A DNA stretch of 64,000 nt from Diplosphaera chodatii (lineage: Eukaryota; Chlorophyta; Trebouxiophyceae; Prasiolales; Stichococcaceae), in contig JAALGY010000023.1 of NCBI GenBank assembly GCA_032358165.1, positions 1,612,001 to 1,676,000 on the forward strand. The letters run 5' to 3'. The first letter of the stretch is position 1. Each line of letters opens with the position of its first letter. Under the pieces are notes generated by a model. It worked only from the letters and a program-made list of their open reading frames with translations. It was not told the DNA's origin and did not search any database. A program made the position numbers and the translations under genes. Positions 28,305 to 48,443 of the stretch are shown here, one piece after another.

Positions 28305-30341
28305 ATGCCTCCGAACGCGCTGACGCCCACCTTCATACTAAGCAAGACCCGCAAAGATAGACTCGAGTCTGTGCGCGAACTGAACGCTTGGGGGCAGGTC
28401 AGATGCGCGAAGACTGCACAGAGCATCTCGGATTGCATGAAATATCATTCAGATGTTTGCAGCTAGCATTTGCACATGCAGTGGCGAACGACGCCATTCT
28501 CCACAGCATCGTGCACTTGTTCAACCTGCCGCAGGAGGTGGAAGATCTGAGCATTTTGGCCCAAACGCCGTCGCTCGAGGTGCTGGCGCTGGCGTGCAAC
28601 AACGTCCGAACCCTCAAGTAAGCAACCTTTGCATGCCATTTGGAATGTCCAACGATTGTGTTCCTTGCGGCAGCTCAGGTCCATCTTGTCTTGGCTCCCC
28701 GTAGCCAGATCAGCAGGTGCAAAAAGCTGCGGCAGCTTCTGCTGAGGAGGAATCAGGTGAGCGTGGGGCTCACGAGGCTCGGTGCGTGCCGCACCAAGTC
28801 GGTCGCAGGTGAACATGATCGCAGCCGTGCCGGAGGGCTGACAGGGCTCTCGATCGACTGCAGGTGTCTGACATCGCGGAGATATACCACCTGTCGAGGC
28901 TGGCAGACCTGCAGGTCCTGAGCCTGACGGAGAACCCCATCGCCGCAGAGCCAGACTACCGCCAGAAGGTGCTGGCGTACCTGCCAAACCTGCAGAAACT
29001 GGACGATGTGCCCGTCACCCCAGACGAGGTTGAGGAGGCGCAGGCCAGGTCAGCCTCCCAGGCCCAACTACGGACTCGCAACACCAGGGCTACAAGTGGA
29101 CCATATCCAGCTGTGAGCACTTGAAGCGACATAGGTGCAGTGACTCACATGTCGGCGGCGCAGGTTTCCTGATGCGCCACATGGCGTGTCTGCCGACGGT
29201 GGCCCCTCTGGACCCAGCAGCCGCCCTGTGTCGGACGCCGGCGCTGCTGGGTGGGACGCCCAGCAGCCGCAGGTGCTGCAAACCACATGTTGACATCAGC
29301 TCCACGACTTGGAGTGCCACATCTGATGGTTGGTGTTGCAACACACCCAAGCTGCACCCATGGCTGTGCAGACCACACCAGGCCCAAGTCCAGCACGATC
29401 GCCAGCCATGACACCGCCAGGCAGTCTGCCCCAACAGGTGCAAGGCATTATGTGACGCGCTGCTGCAGAGCATCTGTGTGGCACCAGGCGGCCGAGCCAC
29501 ACTGCACAGCCGAGCTGTGGTGTCTTTCCTGCATCCCTGTGTTTGCCGTGGCCTGCAGGCGTCTGACACGCCAATTGCACTGCAGGCCCGTACGCCGCCC
29601 CGCACCCACACCCCGCCCCCCGCCAATGGAGGCACACCACACCCAGATGGCGGCGGCGGCACAGGATTCGGGGATCCGAGCAGCTACTCAGGGCTGCGGC
29701 AGCAGTATGGAGGCATGCCCAGTGCCGCCACTCCCCGGGGGCAGCTGTCATCCCCGCACATGCAGCAGCAGGATCATGGAGATGGCTATGCCGGCACAAA
29801 TGGCGTGCCGGCACCCTCGCCGCAGCAGCAGTACTACAGCCCGCCGGCGCAGATGCAGCCAGGCCACGGTCCCACCAGTGCGACCTCTACACTGGTTGTG
29901 GCATAAGCGTGCATACGACAAAATCTGCCTTTGGCAGAGCCGTCCAGTTGGATCGGCAGGTGCCTGATACACTGGTGACCAGCTTCACCAGTGCATTCTG
30001 CAGGCATGCCATCATTTCAAGGGGTGCCGCAGTACGCCACAACAGGGTGGGCCAGCCCTCCTCCGCAGCAGCAGCCGCCTGCACCAAATCAGGCAGAGGC
30101 CAGTACGTCCGATTCAACGTCCGACAACATCTTCTATGCCATCGTGGCGCTGCTGCCAGAGCTCGGACCCAAGCACCTGCTGTGGGTTAAGGGCGAGGTG
30201 TGCTGCCGTGTGATCACTGGATTTGACTGTGGCTGTGGTTGCTTGCTTTAGGTTCAGTCTCTTAGCATCTGCCTCGATGTACTGCAGGTCGAAGCCCGGA
30301 TGCTGGAGGTTCAGCAGCAGCAGTTGAACCTGAATGCATAG
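28305..30341 (+). CDS. CFAP410: Cilia- and flagella-associated protein CFAP410 (C21orf2/LRRC76 type leucine-rich repeat protein)
   Basis: CFAP410 is a basal-body and ciliary leucine-rich repeat protein; its human homologue binds the kinase NEK1. The start MPPNALTPTFILSKTRKDRL (28305) continues to LESVRELNAWGQ and joins EVEDLSILAQTPSLEVLALA (from about 28535). This matches the human N-terminus (TRAK..EL.SVRKLNCWG..L.DISI) residue by residue. Further repeats are QISRCKKLRQLLLRRNQ, VSDIAEIYHLSRLADLQVLS, LTENPIAAEPDYRQKVLAYL and the LRR cap PNLQKLDDVPVTPDEVEEAQ (ends about 29050). A Pro/Gln/Gly-rich linker follows (29585-30090). The end, DNIFYAIVALLPELGPKHLL then EARMLEVQQQQLNLNA (TAG 30339-30341), corresponds to the conserved C-terminal helical bundle. 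The linker is longer than in human. Exon joins in the linker are tentative. Confidence 0.88.
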
Positions 30342-30698
30342 ACCGCAAGGCTAGATGCGTGTTTTGCATGCCAGCCGGTAGCAGGCTGGTTTACCAGGTA
30401 GTGCAACATTTGCAATAGTATCTGTGCGGTTGCCCATTGAACTCAGCTGTTGTATCCAGCCTGCCACCAGCATGTATGAGTTCGGGATCTGCTCAGTTGT
30501 GATGGTGACCTCTGATGCCATGCCAGCACATCTTCCATGATGTCACTGTTGAAGTTCGGGGCGATGTTACAGTCCTCAGCTTGTATGTGATATTGGTCAC
30601 CAACCACAACGCAGCTTGACTAGTCGGTGGTGTAGTGCAAGCCTGCTTCGTCAAGCAAGGCGAACCTAGCAACGACACCTTACCACACGTGGTCCGCT
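30342..30698. other. Convergent 3' spacer between CFAP410 and ORC1
   Basis: It holds the 3' ends of two genes. A minus-strand TGTAA at 30567 serves ORC1. No clear signal is seen for CFAP410. Confidence 0.55.
30567..30571 (-). terminator. TGTAA poly(A) signal of ORC1
   Basis: TTACA on the + strand reads TGTAA on the minus strand, 128 nt past the ORC1 stop. Confidence 0.55.
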
Positions 30699-33600
30699 TC
30701 ACATCGTAAGGTTCTGCATCCATGGGATCCCGCCATCATGCTGCAGGCACATCACGACACCTGTGTCAATGATGCTTCCGCAGCGAAGCGATGTTGCAGC
30801 ACACAGCGGAACGCACTGCTGCAAAAACACACGGAGGCTGCCTCAGCAGGAGCCCAGCATCAGCATGGACCTGCGGATTGTTGCGCACCAGCAGTGCCTG
30901 CCGCACGTCGCCGTCGTCCACGTTCAGGCGGATGCGCATGCGCAGGCGGCGGGTGGGCGGGTCCGCATCCAGCAGCGCCTGCGCCGCCAGCGCATCCACC
31001 GTGCGGATGCACCTCTGCACAGCGCTCAACAGGCGTGAGTGGGAGCGGGACATACACATGTCCTGAGCTTCTGCAGTTCTCCATGCTGCCGGGTGACCTT
31101 GCATATCTTGGCTGGCAGACGCAGCAGCAAGTGATGGGTCGCTAAGCAACTTGAGGCACGATCCATCCCCTCAGTGCGACATCGTCCACTGCATCACAAG
31201 CAGCTGTCGGCTGCTGCACCACACCTGCAGCGCGGGCTCCCGCTCATTGTGCGCCATCAGCATGGCGGCCGCCCGCTGCGCCACGGGCTCCATCCGCACC
31301 TCCTCCACCCCTGCGCACAGAGGACAACCGCATGCTGTCATACGGTCTACCCGTCGTATACTGCAACAATGCCAGCTCACAGCAGCAGGAGCGAAGCACT
31401 CTGCATCAGTAGTGTTGCTGTGGCCTGCATGGCCAGCTTGGTTGGAGCGTGCCACATCCGACTGACAAGGCACATAGCAGGCCGCAGTGACACACCGGTG
31501 GCACGACGCTCCTGCAGGATGGCAGCCAGCAGCACCTTGGCCAGCGGCGGCGCATTCAGCAGCAAGAACATGTGCACGCTGTCGAAGCTCTCGTCATATG
31601 CCGCCTGTGCATGCTCCGCTGTCACCTACACTCGTGAACAGAAAGCTGGTCGGGATGCACGAGTGAATGGCTGAGAGGTCTGCAGGACAGTGCACGGAAC
31701 TACTCGCCCATGGCAATGTGTGCAGCCTCGTAGATCATGTTGCAGCCCAAGCAAGAAGCGCATCAAGCAGCACCGCAAATGCCAGTCACTCTGCAGAGAT
31801 CGCTGCCCAACGCACCATGTTGGGCTTCGGCTCGGGGGCCGGCTCCCCACGGGACTCCGCCTCTGCTGCCGCCTGAGCTGCCGCAAGGTCAACTGCACGG
31901 GAGCAGAGCTCCAAGCACCGCCGCACATCGCCTGATGCCGACGACACCTGGTGCAGAAGGATACACGCTCGTGCAGGCTACCAAGCTTGCCTGCTGACAA
32001 CGGGTTTGGAATGAAGTGCAAAACGAGCATGCTGGTGCACCGCAGCTCAGGTGCATGAGGGACACCACGCAGCGTGTGCCTTGGAGGTGATCAGCGAGAT
32101 GGCGGAGCGGTCGAAGAGGTGGCAGCCCTCCAGCCGCGCCGCCACGATCTGCCGCAGCTGGTCCCGGCTATACGGCGAGAAGCCCAGCCGCCGCCCCGCC
32201 AGCCGGCTGTAGCACCAGCAGCAATGTGGGATACCCAAACCTACTACTGAAGCATTTGCACGACAGGTACCTGGTGCTGCCATGCGCTGCGTCTGTAGAA
32301 GCAATCAGGGCTGCAGGAGCTGGAGAGGGGATCGTCACAATGCAAGCCAGTGCTGCAGGGTCACACCTGGCGATGCGGGGCAGAAACTTGTCAGGCAGGT
32401 CGTGCGTGTTGGAGATGCCGATAACAGCGAGGCGGCTGCCCTTCAGCAGCGGCCACTGGAATAGGTTGTACAGCACCTGAAATGGAAAGCCGCAGCTGTG
32501 TCGACTTTCAGCATATGACAGGGGACGCATGGTATCAAATCAGCGCAACAGGCCTCATGAAGCGCAATGCACACCATGTGCAGCTGTTTCGCCGATAACG
32601 TTGATCCACAATTGGCCACTGTCCTACAGCATCGCACCTTCTGCTTTCGGGTGAGCAGGAGGTCCATCTCGTCGATCAGCACAAGTGTGATGCCCTCGCG
32701 CACATGGCCATCTCGGGAGACACCGCCCTCCAAAAACAGCTCCTCTAATGCTACCACTGCGGATTTGGGCCCAAGGTGCCGCCCTGTCATGCCCTGCACC
32801 CACACGTGCTGCAGAGGTGTGGCAACAAGGATACAAGTGCAGCTACGGTGCATGGCAGTGGGCTCATATGGGCCACGCAGCACCCGGCTCGTCTCGTGAC
32901 TTTCACCACGCTGCCCTGTCTGTAGCCTCGTCCAATCATGCATGGCAAATAAATACGACGCTGACCTCGTACAGTGCTGTGTAGGCATGCTTGGGCGTCG
33001 GCAGCCGCAGCCCGTTGATCTCCACAAACTGGAAGCGCGGCAGCTCGCCTGCGCTCGCCCTGCGCTTCATGCCGCGCATGATGTCCATGACCTGCAGATG
33101 GGTGCATGCATCTACATCGTGACATGTTGCTGCCGATGACGAATGGCTCAGGATATTGCATCGGGATGTGTGGCGAGCAACTGACCACACGAGCCATGCC
33201 AGAAACACGACGTGCAGCAGGGCCTCACTGTGGCGGTCTTGCCGGTGCCTGGTACACCGTACACATATAGGCACTGCCCCAAGTCCTCGCCGCCTGCAAA
33301 GCATGTCGCACTCGTCGTGCCCACCGCATAGCTCGAGCGCATCCGTCGTGAGCTTTCTGTGCAGCAGCCTCCGGAACAATGTGGTGCAGGTCGTTCTTCT
33401 GGTGTCATGATGAGGGCGTAAAGAGCTCAGGGTGCAGGCCATGCCCACCCGACATGATGGCGTCCTCGACGAAGCGCGTGATGGTGGCGCGCTCTGCGTC
33501 GCGGCACGGCAGAGCCGGCGGGTGCGAGGTGGTGGCCAGCGCTGCGCGTGCTGCCCACAGCGGGTTGTCTTCCTTCCGTCTTGCGGCTGCAGAAATCTCG

Positions 33601-35727
33601 GCGGCGCCCAAGCCCCAGTCCCGTGTGCCCTGCATGGGAGTGGGTGCGCACGGTCAATGCGCTCAGCTGTTTTGTGCAGGTGAGACGTGCTACGTAAGTT
33701 GTCCTGGAGCATTCAGTCACCTGTCCACGGCGGTTGGCAGCAAAGGTAGGCTTTGAGGCGCGCCGCTTGCCGGCAGGTCCCTTCCGAATGGGCCCCTGCC
33801 CCTCTGGAGCATATGCATTCTCCTGCAGGTCGTGGCATGCGCTTGAGTGTATGCCTTGATTGGACAGTTTAGAAAAGTTGAGCGTGCACCACAGTGCTTC
33901 TCCACGGTCCTTGGATGCCACACCTCATCAGAGCTGCCAGCCATGCTGCCATCCAGATCCTCGAGATCATCATCCATTTGCAGCGGCTTGAAGCGCTGCA
34001 TCATCATTCACAGCAGTGTGAGCAAAATCCACGTACAGCATGCTGCCAGCAACCTAACCCACCCAACATCACAGCTCATCCAAGCACTCACATCCCAGGC
34101 GGTGTCATAGCTGTGATCGCACGAAAACACGTCATCGCCTGCTGCAGCTGCCAGCTCAGATGCGCTGGCCACGACTGTGCACGGCCGCAGCAGGGTGTCG
34201 CCCTCCAGGCCTGTGTCCACCTGCTGCGTGATGAACAGCTCCCGCGCATTGTGATGCGCCTGCACGCACACTTCGGCAGATCCTCCTATTGCAACCTGTG
34301 AATGTGAAATCCTCCTGGGAGACGATGCATGCGCTCTGTCAGTGCAAGTATGCCAGCTCCTACGCAGCTGTGTTTAGCGGCCTGCTTAGCCACATGCTTC
34401 AGTAAGGGTGTGCAGCTGCTTGCCTGGCGGCCGCGTCTGGTCTCCTCAGGTAGGCAGTACCAGCGCCCCGTGAAGCTGAACTCGCATTCGCCAGTGGAGC
34501 GGCCTTTGCGCTTTTTATGCCCGCTGGTGCTGAGCCGCCGGTGCAGCGCCTCGATGCGCACCACGGCCAGGCCAGCAGCGCGGCTGAGCAGCTTCTGACG
34601 CAGGGTCACAGCCTGCGTCTGCTGCAGCGGCGGCGGCTCCCCCGCCGTGCAGCTGGGGCACAGCCAGTCACCCTGCATGGGGTCATTTCACGAAACATTC
34701 ATCGACTAGCGGGAGGAGGCTGGTTGCAGCGACACCATGTGCGGACGACGAGTACTGAGGGCAGCATGCTTCAACATGCCAGCAGCGCGACTGCACCTTG
34801 GGCGCCTTGTTCTTGGGCAGGCGCGGGCGTAGGCATGTGGTGTGGAAGCCGCGGAGGCAGGCATCGCACTCGAGCATGAGCGCCCCGTCCGACTTTGTCA
34901 CCTGGTGACACACCTGCAGGACAATGACATGCAGTCTTGCGAGGTGATTGGTCTGCCTCGATGTTCACTTGCAGTGTGCACACCTGTTGGCGCCCTGATC
35001 AGGGCAACCCTTTGCCCACCTCACAGGCCTCGTATTCGCAGCTCTCATCCAGCCCTCCCGCCGCGTTGAATGCGTCAGCGTCAGTAACAACGTAGGCACA
35101 CTCGCCGACCTGATGGAACACACTGCAACCAGCTCGGCAGTTGGCAACCTCCACGATGAGTGTACAGCTGCGTCTCGTCATGGGGTGGTGGCAGCCCTGA
35201 GTGGTGCATTGTTGCCGACCTTGTAGGTGACCCCGCCAAAGCTGATACTCTGCACACGCTGCATGGCCGGCGTGGCCCTGCTGCCAGAGGGCTGCGCTGC
35301 CTGTGCTGCCGGGGTGGCACGCTGAGCCGGGGCATCCAGCCGCGCCTGCAGTTCCATGTGGCGATTGCTGTGCTGTGATACATGCTGGGATTCTGCTTGC
35401 CAAGCGGATTCGAGGAACAACCGGTGCCACTCTGGCCCGACCAGGCGACAGGCCCTCACCTTCTTGGAGGGTGGCAGCGTGCTGGCTGCAGTGGCGCTGG
35501 CTCGGGTCCTGCCCTGTGCAACACGCAGATGACACACGAGTGCAGACCTTGCTTGATGTTCATACGCACTGACTGCACTACAAGTGCACTGTTGCTTCTG
35601 GCAAACACGGCACTTGTGACTGGGCGGTATGCATCCATGTGCAGTGGGTCATGGTCACCTTGGGCTCCTGTGCTGTTACCGCTTCGACTTTGGACGTCTT
35701 CACATCCATGAGCTTGCGCCCTTTCAT
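30699..35727 (-). CDS. ORC1: Origin recognition complex subunit 1, plant type (BAH with embedded PHD finger, AAA+ ATPase)
   Basis: ORC1 is the ATP-binding subunit of the complex that marks replication origins and loads the MCM helicase with CDC6. The start exon at 35727 reads MKGRKLMDVKTSKVEAVTAQ. The BAH region begins ISFGGVTYKVGECAYVVTDA and is interrupted by a PHD zinc finger (about 34640-35040) with cysteines in CEVC, ECDAC, TTC and CPSC. It resumes with LLSRAAGLAVVRIEALHRRL, CEFSFTGRWYCLPEETRRGR and GDDVFSCDHSYDTAWD. The AAA+ core has Walker A YVYGVPGTGKTATV (about 33220-33262), RFQFVEINGLRLPTPKHAY, Walker B LVLIDEMDLLLTRKQK (about 32640-32690) and sensor 1 VIGISNTHDLPDKFLPRIA. The winged-helix end is RIRLNVDDGDVRQALLVRNN joined to a short last exon IPWMQNLTM (TGA 30699-30701), like the plant LPWLAKYL end. 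Confidence 0.96.
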
Positions 35728-36361
35728 CACGCTCAATTTCTGTGTGTGTGTCGCAGGCAATACAACTGTAGTTGCAGCATGACTGATCGGGCCACGGTGA
35801 TCAGTTGCACCTGTTCAACATCGCGCGGGTCAGCTGGTAATGGCATATATGATGCTGCTGCTGGTGTACAGCATGGCGAGCGGGGGCCAGATACTTTACA
35901 TTCCGCTCCCTCTAGCATAGCATCGCGACAGCAGGACGACAACAAACACACTGTTCATGAATGTGATCGGCCTTGAACGTGCATGCATTGCTCTGCAGGG
36001 TGGGGATGCCATGACGACTTGCAGCTCACGCTGACGACAAGGAGCACCACTGCATGTGTATTGCGGCAAGCAGCACACACTTGTCCGTTGTGTGCTGCGC
36101 GCGTTTGCCGTGAAGCCCAGCGTACTGTGACTGTGGGCCGCCATACGGCGGTAGTCGCGCTTGCGCTGCCTTCAGGTGCAACTTAGCATCAGTGCCAACG
36201 GGAGCTTGCTGCATACTGACAGTAGCATTGGCAGTTTCATCTCTAGCTGCTCCTCTGTCAAGCTACATTGACGCGGCAGAGCTTGTCATCGAAGCAGTTC
36301 ATCCCGGTCATGAGGTACCAGTAGTCCTTGAGCTTGCAAGCAAGCCGTGACCTTGGGCGCA
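35728..36361. promoter_or_regulatory. Divergent promoter region of ORC1 and PRP22
   Basis: There are 634 bp between opposite start codons, with no coherent exon. A TG-rich run occurs at about 35740-35752. Promoter function is inferred from layout. Confidence 0.45.
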
Positions 36362-44268
<7,907 letters not shown>

Positions 44269-44634
44269 TGGCACGTCAATCTCAGCACCTGCATGGCGCT
44301 TTCACGCTGGCCTTGTGCCGCACCTTGGAATCGCATGTGGCCTTGCGCTGCCGTTAGTTGTTGCTCGTTGGGTGCCTGCTTTGTTGACACAGCTGTACTG
44401 ATGACCCAACATCTATTACACCTTCTGAGGTCACCCAGAAGCACAGCTATCGATGAACCTTACAACTTCGAAAGCATGACTAATCTTGCCTATCAAGAGC
44501 CACCGGCCATTTTATTCTCCCCCTCTCCATGCCATGTCCCGCAAGGTCACTGCATGCACTACAGGGGGCGGCACCCCTGGTCAGGATTGCAGATGGCAGC
44601 CCAAGAGTCTGCCAGTGCACATTGACGGACCCGA
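44269..44634. other. Convergent 3' spacer between PRP22 and the FLY-type E3 gene
   Basis: It holds the 3' ends of two genes. A minus-strand TGTAA at 44460 serves the E3 gene. No clear + strand signal and no other feature are seen. Confidence 0.55.
44460..44464 (-). terminator. TGTAA poly(A) signal of the FLY-type E3 gene
   Basis: TTACA on the + strand reads TGTAA on the minus strand, 171 nt past the stop. Confidence 0.55.
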
Positions 44635-47600
44635 TCAGGGCGGCGGCAGCTGAGCTCGACAAATCGGGCAGCCAGCATCCGCCCTGATCTCCATCCACCG
44701 CTGGAGGCAGTGTGAGTGGAAGAAGTGGTTGCATGGCGTCAGCATCCGCGTCGACGTGCGCGCCACCTGCGCTGGCACCGTGTCAGCTGAGAAGGCCATG
44801 GGCGTGCAGCAGAAGCATCGTACGTGTCACTGGCAGGACGTTAGGTGAAGGTGCTGCACCCGGACACCAATCCTGTACAATTGCCACCTCGGTATCAGAG
44901 CGACCTCACCTCCACTGCCGACATGCAGATGACACACTCGATGATGCCGGCATGGCCAGTCTCCTCATCCCGCGGGCTGTCAGCCTGGTTGTCGTCGCCA
45001 TCTGCATGCAGTCCGAGCCATATGATGTGCAACTTGAGGAACTACTAAAAACGTCCCTGGTAAGTACTATGCAGCACTCGGCAAACAGCAGCCAGAAGCA
45101 CAGCCGGTCACCCCAAGAAGCCTGACCCACCTTTCCCATTGTTGCCACTGCCACGTCGGCTGGCTGCCCCGCTGCTGCCGCTGCTGCTGCTGCGCGGCAC
45201 AAGCTGCTGCTGCATGGCCTCATCGCCCTCGCTGCTTCCAGCTTCCTGCCCCGGCGCGCACACCGGTGCATCGCACTGTGAGCCGCCCGGCAGGATGGAG
45301 GCCGGCGCTGGGCGGTGGTAGTCGTACTTAGGCGGCAGGAAGCACCGCGGCACAAAGCAGCGGGGCCCGTGACGGTACTGCATCACCAGCACGCTTGCCT
45401 GCAAACACACCATCCACACTCCTGAGTCAAACGTGCATCCTGCGTCAGAAGCGACCAGTACTGCTGCTGGCCTACACTCCAATCGAACGTGCAGCGACGG
45501 TCATGTACACCCGCATGCTGCATGGTGCGCAGGTGGCACACGAACATCACCACGGACACCACACCTGAGCAGCCACTGATGCCACCAGCGCCACAAGCAT
45601 GCGTGGGGCAGGCGGGATGCGCAGCAGATTCGCTGGGCAGCCATACAGGTACAGCGGCAGTACGAGCCGAGCTGCTGATGTACCAATGATGTATACAGGC
45701 TTCAGCGGCTGGCGGCCGCCCAACACTGCCGACAACACGATCTGCGGTATCCACCAGGTGTACAGCCCAAAGAGCACCAACTTCATGTGCCTGCAGCAGG
45801 CAAACAGCTTCGATGGTGTCGAGGTTCATGGCAGCATGGTATCATGTTTGATAAGCCCTAAGGCAACAGAGCAAAAATGCGCTCGTGAAGTCAACAGGGC
45901 TTATATGAGACTACCACAAACCCATGGACAGACCCTCACTTCTGAAGCTGATAAGATAGCATGATGCCTAACAGCAGAATGGCATAGAAGCGCATGTACA
46001 AAAGAGTCAGCTCCCGCTGCTGCTGCCATCCGTCCTGCAAACATGGGCGCACTTTTCCCGCGCAGCCTTGATGGAGTCATATGGGCGAGGCAGGACTTGC
46101 GAGCTTGCCTGTAAGCACAGCAGCAAGCACAGCCACATCATTAGCAGTCGTCACCTGAGCAGTCCGCCGAGCACGCCATGCCAAGAGCATCCATCGCATC
46201 TCAAAGATGGCAAAGATGACAAACTGGAAGAATGCAGTTGTTGCAAACGAATTGAAGAGAGGCTCGATCATGATTCCTGCATTCGCCACAGCAGAACTGA
46301 CACAAACAGCCACTCGAAACCAACACACAGTCCCAGCAGCAGCATCAGAAGCCCACAGCACCTGTAGTCAGGTGCAGAAGGCACAGGTAGGCGTCCATGA
46401 TGGCCTGCTGCCCAATGCACAGCACGCTGATACGTGCAGCGCTGCCAGTCGTTGCTGTTGCTTCGATCTGACGGATCAGAAGCAGCACCTGTGCATGCAG
46501 ACAGCAGGCGATCATCCATGGGCTGGCTGCCAGGGCACACAGGCTGCAGGGTTTTGACTGAACGCATTTGGGTCTTGCTGTGGTGGAGGAAACAAGCAGA
46601 CTGACACCTGGAGGAAGGACACGGCCGTGACCATGAGGGTGTAGTTGACGGCCTTGGCATAGTACGCCTCGATGTGGGTGGTGCTGGCGCTGATGCTGAC
46701 CAGGATGCCGCAGTTGGCAGCCTTCAGCATGCCGTTGAGTTTGACATCCTCCGCGTCTGGTGCGTCCCACGCCTGCAAGGTCCAAGCACGTGTGTGCAAG
46801 CGCATTCGGACACTTCGCTAAGGGCACATGCCACATGTGCAACAACGTTGTCAAGATGTTGTCGAGAGGCACGAACAGCATAAGAGATGAAGCTCACCCC
46901 ACCGCCTGGCACAGCCAGCACATCGTTGTCCCCTACCACCACCGCCGGCAGCAATGGCTTGTTCCGCTGTTGCTGGCGCGCTGCCTCCTGCTTTGCCTGC
47001 TGCTTCCCAGCAGCCATGCCACCGCCACTGGCTGCGGTCCCCTGTGCTGCCACCGCTGACCCATTGTCACCCGGCCTGCCGACTGACAGGTCAAGCGTGA
47101 ATTCGCAGCGGCGTGCCAGGCCCAGCTGCCTTGTCAGCTGGGCGCCGTCCCCGATGTCTGCTGCCAACTGCTGCTCCTGTCAACCAGCGGAAGCGGCACT
47201 TTAAAAAGGAAAAGTGCTTTGGTGGCAACCCAGCTGGACCGACAGGGGGGTTAAATGAGACTGCACAGCACTGCTTGAATCAGTATCATCTGCATCAGAA
47301 CGAATTGTGGTCTAGCGCTGCACCAGTGGCCGTGTGTCCAGGCCCAGGCCTCGCTGCAGCTCGTCTGTCTCGCTGTGAACATGCTGGTTGCCTGCTGCCA
47401 CCTGCTTTGCTGCCTGCCGCAGCGCGTGCCTGTGTGGACAGGCACCCCTTGTAGTTGTCAGGACATGTGTTCCCTGCCAGGTATTCATCCCTGTGCATGA
47501 TGACAATCAATCCTGCCCAACTGTGCTTCTGTGCACTTGGATAATCTGGCTGATACGCCAGGATCAGCATCTGTAAACAGACCTGTAGTACGGGGAAGCC

Positions 47601-48443
47601 ACATCAGCCTCGTGTGGGTCAAAAGGGCACCGTCACTGGCTGTTTTGGCTCCAGCAGCGCATGCAGTCGGCCTGAAGCTGGCACATACACCCCGCTGAGC
47701 TTCATGAGTGTGTCTGACTCGCCCATATATGGCCCGTCTCGCAACATCAGCTCGCCCTGCAGAACGATCATGGTATCACATAAGACTCGGATGTGTTCAC
47801 CCACGGCCGGTCACTTATATGCAAGTCATGTCGTCCTTGAACACGACAGTCTGTGCCGCAGTGCTAAAAGTGCACCTGGATGTTATGGACACCCTCGTGG
47901 CCGCTACCGCTGGAGTTCAGCTGCATCAGGATGACTCCTTCCGGTTTGGCAAACACCGCCATCTGCGCTCGAGCGCGCTCCGGCACCCTGTCGCGCAACC
48001 ATGAGCCTGCAGCGAAGATGTTGGCGTCATGCGCACAGCCCCAGAGGGTGTATGAAGCATGTGACATCCTCTTGCCTGCTTGCTCTCAGCATCAGTAGGC
48101 TGTACACACCTCTGAAGCTGCCTGTGACATTGCTGGGGTGAGCACCGGGCTGGGCCGCTGCTTCCGGCGAAGAGGCACTCGCCGCCTGCGCACAGGTTGC
48201 CATCAGACATTGTAGGCGAGCCTCTCCATTGCGCTGCCCTCATCTTACATGAGAGTTAACCTACAGTTACAGTGATTTGCAGCCCACCGAAAGTGCGGTG
48301 GCACCACCGGCACTGCTTCCGCTGGTGATCCCTGGAAGGGGCCGGGCCCCCTCTGCGGGGCTCTGACTGCTGCATAGACCGAGAAAGCATGCCCCAAGGC
48401 ACAAAAGCGACAGAGGTCTGCTCCCCCCACCACGCTGCAGCAT
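44635..48443 (-). CDS. FLY: Multi-pass membrane RING E3 ubiquitin ligase (FLYING SAUCER / TUL1 family)
   Basis: This is an endomembrane ubiquitin ligase like plant FLY1/FLY2 and yeast Tul1. A short first exon at 48443 reads MLQRGGGSRPLSLLCLGACF then LGLCSSQSPAEGA, a clear signal peptide. The lumenal part has PSNVTGSFRGSWLRDRVPER (family NVTG.(Y/F)RG.W), FAKPEGVILMQLNSSGSGHE, GELMLRDGPYMGESDTL and ARRCEFTLDLSVG. Membrane segments follow: NYTLMVTAVSFLQVS, ISVLCIGQQAIMDAYLCLLH, LFNSFATTAFFQFVIFAIFE, LVLFGLYTWWIPQIVLSAVL and the LVLPLYLYGCPANLLRIPP region, then GPRCFVPRCFLPPKYDYHRP. The C-terminal RING is split over two exons: ECVICMSAVE (about 44940) and MLTPCNHFFHSHCLQRWM with GCPICRAQLPPP, TGA at 44635-44637. 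All eight zinc ligands appear present. The first intron (about 54 nt) is inferred. Confidence 0.92.

Noticed and set aside
44712..45125. + strand ORF with CEWKKWLHGVSIRVD, briefly considered as a SAND-like domain
   Set aside because: The opposite strand encodes the RING finger of the E3 ligase (PCNHFFHSHCLQRWM), a far better match.
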